Source: Cristatella mucedo
Taxonomy: Eukaryota > Bryozoa > Phylactolaemata > Cristatellidae
Length of the DNA: 64,000 nucleotides
Assembly (NCBI GenBank): GCA_009760855.2
Contig: WPIO01000034.1
Span: 3,777,501 to 3,841,500, forward strand
Direction of reading: 5' to 3'
Part shown: in pieces, positions 54,050-64,000 of the stretch
Layout of the letters: every line of letters starts with the position of its first letter
Position numbering within the stretch: the first letter of the stretch is position 1
Notes under the pieces: generated by a model
Databases searched by the model: none
What the model was told of the DNA's origin: nothing
The model's input: the letters and a program-made list of their open reading frames with translations, nothing else
Position numbers and translations under genes: made by a program

Positions 54050-54600
54050 ATACATATGCATAAAGCCCTCAGAATATTAAATCTCTTTCTAGGCAATTTA
54101 CTGGTGCTGTAAAGAGAGCATGATAAAGCATTTATTGGTAACATTCGCAACGTCATCATTCATAACTTTATTAAATGTGACATGCATAGGTTCAACATTT
54201 ATAGATACGGTTAGTAGCAGCAGGCACAACGTAAGCACGCACAAGCACAAAAAGAACGAATTACAAGGACCCACTAATCGATGTAATAAAAACGCGTGCT
54301 TCAAACGTTAAATGTTTTTTTTAATTATTTTTTTGCCAAATGTTAAATCTTTAAATTTTTTAAGTGTTTCTTTTTAAATGTTGACATGTCAGGGGAGGTG
54401 ACGTCAGTTGGGTGAGGTCCAGACTTTGGGGGCACATGAACTTTAAAAAAATTTAACCTGCAAAAAGAAGAATCGGGATTGATCATTGCAACAGTTGAGT
54501 TAGCGTGAACAAAATAACAATACTACATTTGTACATAACCTTCAGAGAACTTAGTCTCTTTTTAGGCACTTTACATATGAATGCTGTAAAGGAAAAAATG
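54050..54600 (-). mobile_element. degraded L2-A 3' end fragments
   Basis: Two diverged copies of the L2-A 3' stem (AAAGCCCTCAGAATATTAAATCTC at 54,062 in shortened form, and TTCAGAGAACTTAGTCTC at 54,541), the first followed by remains of the untranslated region up to about 54,430. Confidence 0.65.
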
Positions 54601-55520
54601 GCTACGCGTCAATGCCATGTGACCTACCAACCTTTTTTGACATTCGTCTGCTCGAGAAGCTAGCGGCTTTGTCTTCTCACTCGGTCGGACCTTATGCGTC
54701 GTTCCGCGAGAGCTGCGCAGCTCGTCTTTGCAGCAACAATTCGAGCGACTCGCTGTGGCGAGCTTTGCAATTTCAAGCGTACTCAAGAGCTGCACGCGGC
54801 AAATAGAGGCTAGGCCAGGTCGGCATTGGCCAAGTTCAAAGTTCAAACTCCCCGTTTTGCTCGCGATAATTAGTCGTAAGACATAGAGTAGTGGCAATTT
54901 ATATTGTGGGGATCGAGCAGGATTTCCAAGGATTTCTGAGCAGTTTAGTTTGATTGAGAAGCTCGCCATAAAGAAAGACCAATGCTACAGATAAGAGAGC
55001 ACACAAACGGTTCAGCAACCACCTGTGGACACAGTTAAAACTGTTGGAATTCGCTGGATTAGTTGATGATCACCTGCGTTTCAAGAAAATATTTGGTCAG
55101 CAGTGGTTATACAGTTAACGACGGATTACGGTATAAGTTTACTCCAAAGATTCTAGATTGTATAATGTCTATATATGGATGCATATATTAAATGCATGTA
55201 TGCATGACTAGTCGTAACCCTCAATGTAACCCTTAGCCTGCTCTTAGCCGGAGTGCGCTGTATGGTCTAATATTGTCACTGACCTGTTGATATTTTGGAC
55301 TTCAAATAGCGCATTACTTCTGCTCAGCAGCTAAACTCTCGGCTTCTGTTCCGATACTCTTCATTAATTACTGCGGCAGTTGGGCTGGAGAAGTTTATCA
55401 GTGATAACTAGCCAACACAGCGTACAGGGTCTAATCAAGTTTCATCTTTATCACAGATAGTCTTTGGTAACTGGCTAGCTGATAGAAAAGTCAAAACAAG
55501 TTCGAGCATAGAAAACGTCT
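54601..55520. other. gene-free stretch
   Basis: No gene or repeat recognised. Confidence 0.5.
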
Positions 55521-55750
55521 GGTCAGTAGATGTAGATGGAGGTCAGTAGATGTAGATTGAAGTCAGTAGATGTAGATGGAGGTCAGTAGATGTAGATGGA
55601 GGTCAGTAGATGTAGATGGAAGTCAGAAGATGTAGATGGAGGTCAGTAGATGTAGATGGAGGTCAGTAGATGTAGATGGAATTCGGAAGATGTAGATGGA
55701 GGTCAGTAGATGTAGATGGAATTCGGAAGATGTAGATGGAGGTCAGTAGA
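55521..55750 (+). repeat. 20-bp minisatellite, about 11.5 copies
   Basis: Unit GGTCAGTAGATGTAGATGGA with single-base variants (AAGTCAGAAG, ATTCGGAAG). The ATTCGGAAG variant alternates with the main type near the right end, suggesting duplication of a two-unit block. Confidence 0.95.
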
Positions 55751-56204
55751 GTGGTTGGCATGACTTCCATTCGTCGGGCTTCTCTGTCGGAATCGCTGTG
55801 TGCTAGAGTCCTGAATACGTTGAGATCTTTAATGCTCGATTGTAGTGCTATAGTTTTATTTTAGTAATATTTTGACTGCTAGCGACGCATGGCGAAATTT
55901 TGAGTTAGATATGGGAATTGCTTACTTTTGTTGCTAAGAATGCTACCCTCAAATGACTAGCTTGAGGACTCGGAAGCTACCCAGATACGTCCTGTCATGA
56001 CAGAGGAATGTTTGTGAAAATCTTAAAAGCTCCCAGTGTCTTTAACAGCGATGACACAGGGTGCTCGAGGCAACTGGCATTGGTATGGTTCGCTAACAGC
56101 AACTTGCTGGCAGTGTAAAACACCGTGCTGGATTGCACTATTTGTGCACAAACCGACGACGTATCTATTTTTGCCCAACCAACACGTTAGGAAATATGAT
56201 CGAA
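55751..56204. other. gene-free stretch
   Basis: No gene or element recognised. Confidence 0.5.
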
Positions 56205-57620
56205 TTATAATAATAATAATAATGTACTTGATAAAGCGCCCTCAGAGAACTTAATCTCTTTCTAGGCGCTTTACATTTGCTGCAAAGGGAAATGCAATTG
56301 AATGGTAAGTAAAATCATGCTTGAAAAACAAACGAAATGAATAACATGGTTAGGGGTGACATGCACAGGGTCAGCATGCACAGTGTCAGCACGCATAGGC
56401 ACGTGAAGGACGAATCACAGGGACCCACTAAATGCTGTCCTAAATAGGTGTGTTTTTAGGTTCCCTTTAAATGTGGTCAGGTCATGGGATGTTCTGACGC
56501 AGGTCGGGAGGGAGTTCCAGGCTTTGGGAGCGTATGAACTAAATGCACGGTCTCCAAAGGATTTGAGGTTTGTACGAGGTATTTCTAGACTGTTGGATTC
56601 CGAAAAACGGGTGGTACGATGCTTGGCCTGATGGGGTAGTATATCTGACAGATAGGCTGGAGCCATAGAATGAAGGGATCTAAAAGTGAGCGACAAAACC
56701 TTGAAGTCAATCCGTTGCTTGACTGGTAGCCAGTGCAGGTCGGCGAGAAGTGGAGTAATGTGGCAACTGCGACGCTCACGGCAGACAAGTCTAGCTGCCG
56801 AGTTTTGCACCAGCTGCAATTGCCTGATCGCACATGCTGGTAGGCCAGTAAGCGGGGAGTTGCAGAAGTCGAGACGAGATGTCACGAATGCATGGACCAA
56901 CTTAGTCGTGGTATCCTTATCTAAACAAGCCCGAATTTCAGTAATGTTATGAAGCTGAAAGTAGGCAGATTTGACTGTGGAGCTGATGCGGTCGTCTAAC
57001 GAGAGGTTGCTTTGGAATATGACACCTAGATTTCGAACTGATTCGACAGGAGATATGCTGGCAGAGCCAATTTTTAGCGTCAGCCTTTCCAATTTCTGAA
57101 TCACACTGGGTTTGCTCATAACTAGTAAGTTAGTTTTATCATCGTTAAGTTTTAGAAAATTTGCTGCCATCCAAGTGCGGATGTCATCAATGCATGCAGC
57201 TAGTGAGTTTAGAGAATTTGAGGTGCTCGAAGGCTGGGAGGGATCAAAGCAAAGGTACAACTGAGTGTCATCCGCATAGAAGTGAAAGCCTAGATTGTGC
57301 TTGGCAATCACATCAGCAAGAGGCAGAGTATAAACCGTGAAAAGAACCGGACCTAGCACTGAGCCCTGAGATACTCCATATTTCAGAGGTACTTCAGATG
57401 ATCTTTGTCCATTCACGTCAATACTCTGGAGTCTCCCACTGAGATATGACCTGAACCACTGCAGAGCAGTGCCAGTGATGCCCAGGCGAGATGAGAAGCA
57501 CTCTAGAAGAACTTTGTGATCGATGGTGTCAAAAGCAGCCGAAAGATCGAGCAAAACAATCAGAGAAACTCTACCCATGTCTGCATTCCTAAGTATTGAC
57601 TTTGGCAACTTCAATGTGTC
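56205..57620 (-). mobile_element. L2-A LINE with long open reverse-transcriptase frame
   Basis: The best-preserved L2-A coding sequence: a 399-codon open frame (56,415-57,614) from LDLSAAFDTIDH through YGVSQGSVLG, FYADDTQLY and the C-terminal region to the stop, followed by the 3' end and (AAT)n tail on the plus-strand left side. The polymerase motif has Ser for the usual Pro in VPQG. The upstream half of the reverse transcriptase and the endonuclease are missing. Confidence 0.94.
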
Positions 57621-58197
57621 AGCTATAAACTGCTTCCTCCAATAACATGGCGACTGCAGGTTTATGTTAAGGCAAGCTATGTTATTGGTGTGCTCCTCAA
57701 TTTGATGGCAATAGGTGCCGTCTCTTAAGCCTGTGTCAGAGGACCGTTTTAAGCTGAATTATCGAAGCTGCCAGCCTACCTCAGGTAAGCTGTGCAGCAA
57801 TACTCGAAAAGTATCCCTAACTGGCAAAGACCATTGTCAGTCAAGCGCGGCAGATAAATAATTTCGCCTTAGCAGAGCTGTCTCCAGTGATACCAATCGC
57901 TTGTGTTGTACCTTCTCTATCTGCAAATGTTGGGGTTGGGTGCTCCAACTGTCAATACAGCTTCACCCGAGGCCCTATAAAAAATGAGCTCATTGGAATG
58001 AAGTTTAACTCTCCGCTGTGTGTGTTGGATGCAGGTGATGAGACGTGGTAACCTTTTTCGGGGGCGTTTCTAACGAAGCGGTGCCAGAGCCGGTATCAGC
58101 AGCAGGCTTGGGAAAGGATTCCCTAAAATCTCGATGCACGACTTCGGATGGTGATTAACTATTTGCTGTGTGATTCATAGAGAGCCATGCATCGCTG
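57621..58197. other. gene-free stretch
   Basis: No gene or element recognised. Confidence 0.5.
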
Positions 58198-58325
58198 ATT
58201 TATAAATAAAACTCATTTGTACAGGGCCCTAAGTAAACCTATTCTCTATTCAGGCGCTTCACAAATGCCACAGGGCTCGAGCCCACGACCTCTGCCAGAC
58301 CTTGATCGGGGCGAGCACCTTAATT
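58198..58325 (-). mobile_element. SINE1 copy
   Basis: Minus strand: AAATAAAACTCATTTGTACA tail side, CCCTAAGTAAACC, GGCGCTTCAC, head GAGCCCACGACCTCTGCC and GGGGCGAGCACCTTAA. Closely related to the 49,572 copy. Confidence 0.85.
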
Positions 58326-58854
58326 GCAACAACGCGCACAATACAGTGCACGATGTGATTGAATTTAATAATTCTACATGTTGGCAGTTAGCGTTATTAA
58401 TACGTTATTGGTGAATAATGAAACACATTTAGGTTTATGCTATGTGGCATGTTACATGTACGTTGATACTGTATTTGTATCTTCTGCATACGGCATTTGT
58501 ATTCTCTGACTTGTTTGATCGGTGTGTGAGTTAAACTGAAACTACAGATGACTATTGTGATATCATAGTTTTTTATCTTTTAACCTATGACTGAGGAATT
58601 TTTGTAGCTTGATACATTTGGTAAATTCGATAATCGCGATCATTTTTTGAATGTATTTTGATTGTCTTCTTTCGACGTTTCTTGCTGGTTGCTCAAGGAG
58701 GGAAAGTATTGTATGCGATACTTGACGAATAGCGGGATTGTCTGGCCGTCATCTCTGTGCCTTCGGAAACTCTGGCAGCAGAGATTATTAAGTCAACAGC
58801 TGACAATGCTTTACGATTATTTTGAATTTTCCCTTCTACAGGATGTGCGGAGCT

Positions 58855-59010
58855 CAAAGCCTACGCTTCACGTTACTCTTTTTTATTATCGAGCACGCTA
58901 CCACCAGCCATTCGATCGTGTTTCCTTTGCAGCAGATGTAAAGCGCCTAGAAAAAGATTGAGTTCTCCAAGGGCAATCTAAAAAATGGATTATTATTCTT
59001 ATTTTTATTA
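58855..59010 (+). mobile_element. L2-A 3' end fragment
   Basis: 3' stem AAGCGCCTAGAAAAAGATTG and GTTCTCCAAGGGC, ending with ATTATTATT-type tail; plus strand, diverged. Confidence 0.8.
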
Positions 59011-59984
59011 TGCTACGTCTAGCATACATCTCCTTGCTGTGATTTTGGTCTCGTTATTGACCGCTGCTTGATGGTTTCAGATTAACTGGGCAGGTTTAAA
59101 TATTGAGGAGTCGACTCTCTGTGCGCTTCTATGCATGGTTCAGCTTTGAAAACGTTTGTAATTTTAAGCATTTATTGCTACGGATAGTTGGAGAATAATG
59201 AAACTGTGGTTCGTCAGTATTCATTTTCAGCTGATTCCTCATCAGACATGTCTAACTTTATGCGACTCGAAGTTTCGTTTCGTTTCGATCCTCTAATTAA
59301 TTCCAAGCATGAAAAGGATGTTCCTAGTATAGCGCATCAAATATATAACCTGTTAATATACAAAACGTAAAGCGATGCACCAGTTGAGACGAGTATTCTT
59401 GGGGCCGATCGACACACAGACGAATTTTTCTTTTTGAGCGGCGACTGCCGCCAGAGAACTGCGAGCCTGCTGGGATCATCTTTCGTTCTATATCACTTTG
59501 CGTCAGCTACTAAGCATTGCTCCTCGCATCCCTAATGATTTCAGTGGGTTCTATAAACAGCCGAGTTGTCCGTATGGTCCTCTGGACTACTGCGACTGCT
59601 CACACACAGTCAGCAGTGGTGATGAGGATGAGATCTGTTCAAATCACGACCAGATCTGTTCAGCTGTATTTACTTATTTCATCTCTGTAGCAATGACGAA
59701 AACAGATGCAGGACCTGCTCGGGAACGTATGTAGTAAATACATGCATTCAGAATGCTTAAAAGTGATCAGGATGATTTTTCGTGAGAAAGACATGCGAAC
59801 ATCAACTAAACGCGAAGCTACTACGCACATTCTTGTGCTAGCACTATTTAATTATTTGCTTAACAGTTTGCCGAGCCTTGATTCTGCTAGATCGCTAACA
59901 CAAGTGTATCTGTGACTATTCAAAGGCCACGTCTAGATGGCTTTAGAAGAGAAGGACCTATGCGTAGCATAACTTTGGTAATGT
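59011..59984. other. gene-free stretch
   Basis: Short frames only; nothing recognised. Confidence 0.5.
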
Positions 59985-62150
59985 AATTTATGTAATGTAT
60001 CTCCGTCAGTAACTCCACAAAGTCATAAAGACCATGTGGGTGTTACGCAGGAGAGTTTTGTATAGCGCACTCACAGCTTAAGCGGCTTTCGGTACGCATT
60101 CGGTAGCCAACAGACTTGATCTCACGCAACAAAGAGAAAGTGGGAAGCTTAGCAGAGTCAGGAGAGCTGTTGAGGTAGTGAGTAGCATAGAAGTAGCAGT
60201 TCAGGACCGCTGAAAAGATGTGCCATAGTCGGCAGTTGGAGAATAGTTGTCGTTGCGTAAGAATTGTGGAAGCGAGTTCCACAGTCTAGGACCTGCAGAG
60301 CTAAAGCTTCTGTCGCCAACTGCCTTTAAGCGGAGGAATGGGACAGCTAATTTATTGTCCACACAGGACCTGAGGGCGCGAACAGGCTGAAACTGATGCA
60401 GCAGTTCAGCTAGGTACGAAGGAGCTAAGCCGTGGCGGGCCTTGTGGGTCAGCGTAAGAACTTTGCTCTGTATCCTTTGCTCAACCGGCAACCATCCTAG
60501 CTCTTTCAGCAGATGTGACACGTGCTCAAACCGCTGAGACTTGAAGACCAGCCTTGCAGCCATATTCATAGTCCGCTGTAGTGGCATAATAGCTTTCTTT
60601 GGCAGCCCAGCCAAAAGGGAATTACAATAATCAAGCCGAGACAGAACTAAAGAGCTAGTTAAACTTTTTACAAGCCACTGTGGGAGACAGCTTCTAATCT
60701 TGGATAGGGATCGGATGTGATGGCTAGCTGTAGAGGCAGTCTTCTGAATGAAGCTTTTGAAATTGAGGCAGCTGTCGAACACGACACCTAGATTACGAGC
60801 ACGTGGTGAAGGTCGCACAATAACATCACCTATTAGAAAAGCAAAGCCTTTTAATCCAGCTACACACTTAGGCTGTCCTATGAGCAGCAGTTCAGTTTTA
60901 TCGTCATTTAATTTCAGGAAGTTTTCCGACATCCAGGATCGAATATCGGCAAGGCAAGCATTCAGTTTCTCAGTTGCTGCAGCAGATTCCGACGGTTTAA
61001 ATGACAAATACAACTGAGTATCGTCAGCATAGAAGTGATATCCTATTCCATGGGCCTTAATCACTTTTCCCAGAGGTTGTGTATACATGGAGAACAGCAA
61101 GAGACCGAGTACAGACCCTTGAGGGACTCCACAGGTGACCCTTCTCATGTCTGAGACCTGACCCCCACACGACACGGATTGAACACGATCAGACAAGTAT
61201 GATTTAAACCACGCCAGTGCTTCGTCTGCCAGACCGATCGTTGTTCTCAATCGTTCAAGCAGAACTTCGTGATCAATGGTGTCGAAGGCAGCAGACAGAT
61301 CTAGCAGAGCTAGGGCAGTGACATTCCCGTCGTCGTTGCCACGTAGAATGTCATTGGTAACACGGAGGAGAGCAGTTTCAGTAGAGTGCTGCCTCTTGAA
61401 ACCTGATTGAAATGTTTCTGACATTCCATTATTTTCAATATGTTCAAATAGCTGCTTAGCAACAATTTTTTCAAGAATCTTTGATAAGAACGGAAGAAGG
61501 GAAACTGGACGATAGTTTGCTAGGACCCCTGTGTCTAATCCAGGCTTTTTAAGAATAGGTCTAACGATTGCCGATTTGAAGGACTTGGGACGAACCCTTT
61601 TCCCAAAGAAGCATAAAAATCTCGGTTATGGCAGGGCTAAGTTGGTCTGCAAGTGAAGACCACAGAGATGAAGGTATAGGGTCTTTAGGAGACGAGCTCT
61701 TTTTGCTAGACCTTATTAAGGCAGCCACATCACAGGCAGAAACATCGGATAACCTTTTAAGAAAGGTCACAGGTTGAGGAACGGCGATTGCTTTGGTCGT
61801 AGGGGGCTTAATGGAGGCACGAATGTGCACAATTTTTTCAGTAAAGAAGGCTGAAAACTTTTCGGATGAGCCCTTAATATCTGGGGAGTCAGACCTCACA
61901 GCATTGGCCAGTAAATGGTTTACTGTCTTATAAATCTGTTTAGTGGGTAGACTATGATAGGAATTTTTGATGTCAATGTTTGCATCGGTATTTGCTGCTG
62001 TTATCGCTCTACATGAAAATTGATGTAAAATATCCGGCACAAACTCCGGAAAATCTCGAGTAGGCAAGGTCTTTGATAAAGAAAGTGAATTTTCCGTGGC
62101 CCACTTACGCCCGGACCAAATCATTTGCCTGTCCGTCGGCACCGGCTGCG
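59985..62150 (-). mobile_element. L2-B LINE, longest copy
   Basis: A second L2/CR1-group family. Frame 60,201-61,424 (407 codons) carries FQSGFKRQHSTETALLRV, LDLSAAFDTIDHEVLLERL, CGVPQGSVLG and FYADDTQLYLSF; frame 61,561-62,142 is the region between endonuclease and reverse transcriptase. The two are separated by a frame break near 61,430-61,560. The 3' end (plus-strand left) has TTACAT-type repeats. The fragment at 5,130-5,808 is a close relative. The endonuclease part is missing. Confidence 0.94.
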
Positions 62151-63613
62151 TTGGAAGCTTCAGCCGTCTACTTTAACTCGCATAATCAAGTCCCTGTTCC
62201 GTGAACAGCTTGCGGAAGTCTCTCAATTGACCATGCTACCAAAAGAGCTGCCTCGGATCTCAGCCACGTATCTTACTTCCACTGTGATTGTGGGTGGCAT
62301 CAATGGTCGAAAGGCCTCCTGACTTAGGCCCATTCATATTAGGGCGACCGTCTGCAGCACTTAGGTCAACAATAGCATGATGAAGGCGTTCAAATAGCCA
62401 ATTCATTTTAACTGATTACCGTCGAGCTGAGCAAGACGGGTAGCGATACCCCTACTTGCAGGGGCTCATGCCTACAAAAGGCCTGCTAGGTGAGCGTACG
62501 CCATTCTTGACAATACGATTCAGCCGAGCGAGGATATTCTTTCTGACCTCCCGAGGGCGGAAGGAAGAGGAGGCAGCAGTTTTCTACCCAGCGAATGAAT
62601 GGCCAGTTGGCTACCATGGATTCTGCCCCGAAATTCTTTTCGTGTAGTAACGCTTGTACCTTGTACCAGGGCTTCTCGACAGCGCACGCTGCTTGCTTGG
62701 AAACGGCTTTTTCGGTGTCTCGATACGCCAGCATGACTTAGCCAGCCACTGGTGTCCTCGGACTGCTCGCTGAATACCAGACTTCTTTCTTTCGCACATA
62801 TAACCCTCTCTTCCATAAGAGGTCGGTGAGACTTTCGTGATTTCATGCCACCACGCTTTTGGGTTAGCCAGCGAAGCTACTCGGTGCCTCGTCGCTTCCG
62901 GTAGTTTAAAAAACAGCCAGTTTTGCGATTCAGCTGACTTACGCGGCCACTCAAGCATATATACACCGGTGATCGCAGAGAGGCAGCAAACTCTTTTCAG
63001 AGAGTTGGAAGGAAGGGCTTGATTTTCTTGTTGTCTATTTTCAAGTGAGTCCGCAACAAAGTCTTGTGCCCCTAACAGTGATTGCAACAAAAGTAGACGA
63101 TGACAGCGAACTTCTAGCCGTCCATAATTCTTCGTGGAAATGTACTTAATGCATACTTTGTATGTATTTAGCTCCTATATGCGATATAAACCAAATGACT
63201 GCCGTGCAATGGTCGGAAAAACTTCCCGTGAGTCACCGTAGAAAGAAGCTGCCCGTCGTCTGCTGTTAGCAACAATTTGCCCCTGTCACCAATAACGCCG
63301 CTGCCAAAACTCAGTTCAAGCACGAGAACAAGAGAGACAAGTTCAGTGGGAAAGCTGGGCGGAGCAGATGCGTCTTTAGCTGATATTTAAAGGATACTAA
63401 GCAATGCAGGCATTGAAAAAGCGAAGGGGAGTGTCTTGGGGCTTTCGATAGTGCATAAGAACTGCCCCGACCACCAAAGATTTCAATTTCAGAAGTGGAA
63501 CGGAGATACAACTACTGGAAGGAGCGAGGAAGAAGGGATATGCATAGGATGAGGGCCTGCACGACATCGAGTGAGTTGACCTGTGTTGACCGGATCACCT
63601 GTGGGCCGACAGG

Positions 63614-63615
<2 letters not shown>
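62151..63615. other. gene-free stretch
   Basis: Overlapping short frames in three minus-strand registers (62,486-63,090) exclude one another and match nothing known. Confidence 0.5.
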
Positions 63616-63703
<88 letters not shown>

Positions 63704-63740
63704 AGGAGAGAGAGAGAGAGAGGGAGAGAGAGAGAGAGGG
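63616..63740 (+). repeat. (AG)n microsatellite
   Basis: Mostly pure AG dinucleotides, then increasingly interrupted up to about 63,835. Confidence 0.97.
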
Positions 63741-64000
63741 AGAGAGATACAGAGGCAGGGAGACAGAGACAGGGAGACAGCAAGAGATAGAGACAGAGAG
63801 AGAGAGAGATAGAGAGAAAGAGATAGAGACAGAGAGGGACAGATAGAGACAGACGGACAGAGACAGGGAGACAGACAGGGAGACAGACAGGGAGACAGAC
63901 AGGGAGACAGACAGGGAGACAGACAGGGAGACAGACAGGGAGACAGACAGGGAGACAGACAGGACGACAGACAGGACGACAGACAGGACGACAGACAGGA
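63741..64000 (+). repeat. AG-derived satellite grading into a 12-bp minisatellite
   Basis: GAGACAGAGACAGGGAGACAG-like sequence passes into regular 12-bp units (GGGAGACAGACA) from about 63,860, then three GGACGACAGACA units at the window edge. The array continues past the window. Confidence 0.93.

Noticed and set aside
55521-55750. CRISPR-like array
   Set aside because: The 20-bp units are head to tail without unique spacers; it is a minisatellite in animal DNA.

Overview
The window looks like nuclear DNA of an invertebrate animal (phylum not determined) that carries a decayed, integrated large DNA virus-like element at its left end. No bacterial operons, rRNA, tRNA genes or CRISPR arrays are visible. 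The rest is repeat-rich animal sequence with two single-exon sulfotransferase genes.

Positions 1 to about 15,700 are AT-rich, densely packed and gene-dense. They hold a Maverick/Polinton-adintovirus-like element, seen here from its inside (left edge cut by the window) to its right end. Recognisable parts are a protein-primed-type family B DNA polymerase (12,044-15,681 plus its C-terminal end at 9,631-9,992), an adenain-like cysteine protease fused behind a zinc ribbon (1,428-2,213), a parvovirus-type phospholipase A2 domain protein (2,866-3,549), a pX-like hydrophobic minor virion protein (4,543-5,118), two beta-rich capsid-type proteins (328-1,227 and 1,237-1,427), a fibre-like protein (6,134-7,239), an HNH-AP2 homing endonuclease (3,604-4,162) and many small orphan genes, four of them tandem paralogues. 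Most of the larger genes are broken by stops (mainly TAA) and frameshifts; 2,243-2,740 is a notable intact exception. At least a dozen of these genes carry a TATAG(A/G)-type motif only a few bases before the ATG. No integrase, major capsid protein or packaging ATPase is seen; they may lie left of the window or be lost. Two LINEs have inserted into the element: one splits the polymerase gene (9,993-12,044), one sits at 5,130-5,808. A 165-base imperfect palindrome (15,782-15,946) marks the right boundary.

Positions 16,000 to 64,000 are of mixed, often GC-rich composition. Two GAL3ST-family sulfotransferase genes face each other 14.5 kb apart (26,393-27,910 plus strand; 42,426-43,718 minus strand), with a degraded third relic at about 33,014. 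A 2.69-kb hAT transposon with an 8-bp target duplication lies at 20,592-23,282. Two L2/CR1-like LINE families occur: L2-A (9,993; 31,163; 56,205 and many 3' fragments) and L2-B (5,130; 59,985). Two tRNA-derived SINE families occur; the first shares its 3' stem sequence with L2-A, which suggests that L2-A mobilises it. Microsatellites ((AG)n, (AT)n, (TC)n), several minisatellites, a 34-bp array of TTACGTAA sites and a perfect 22-bp-arm hairpin complete the picture. Stretches of several kilobases contain no gene I can support.
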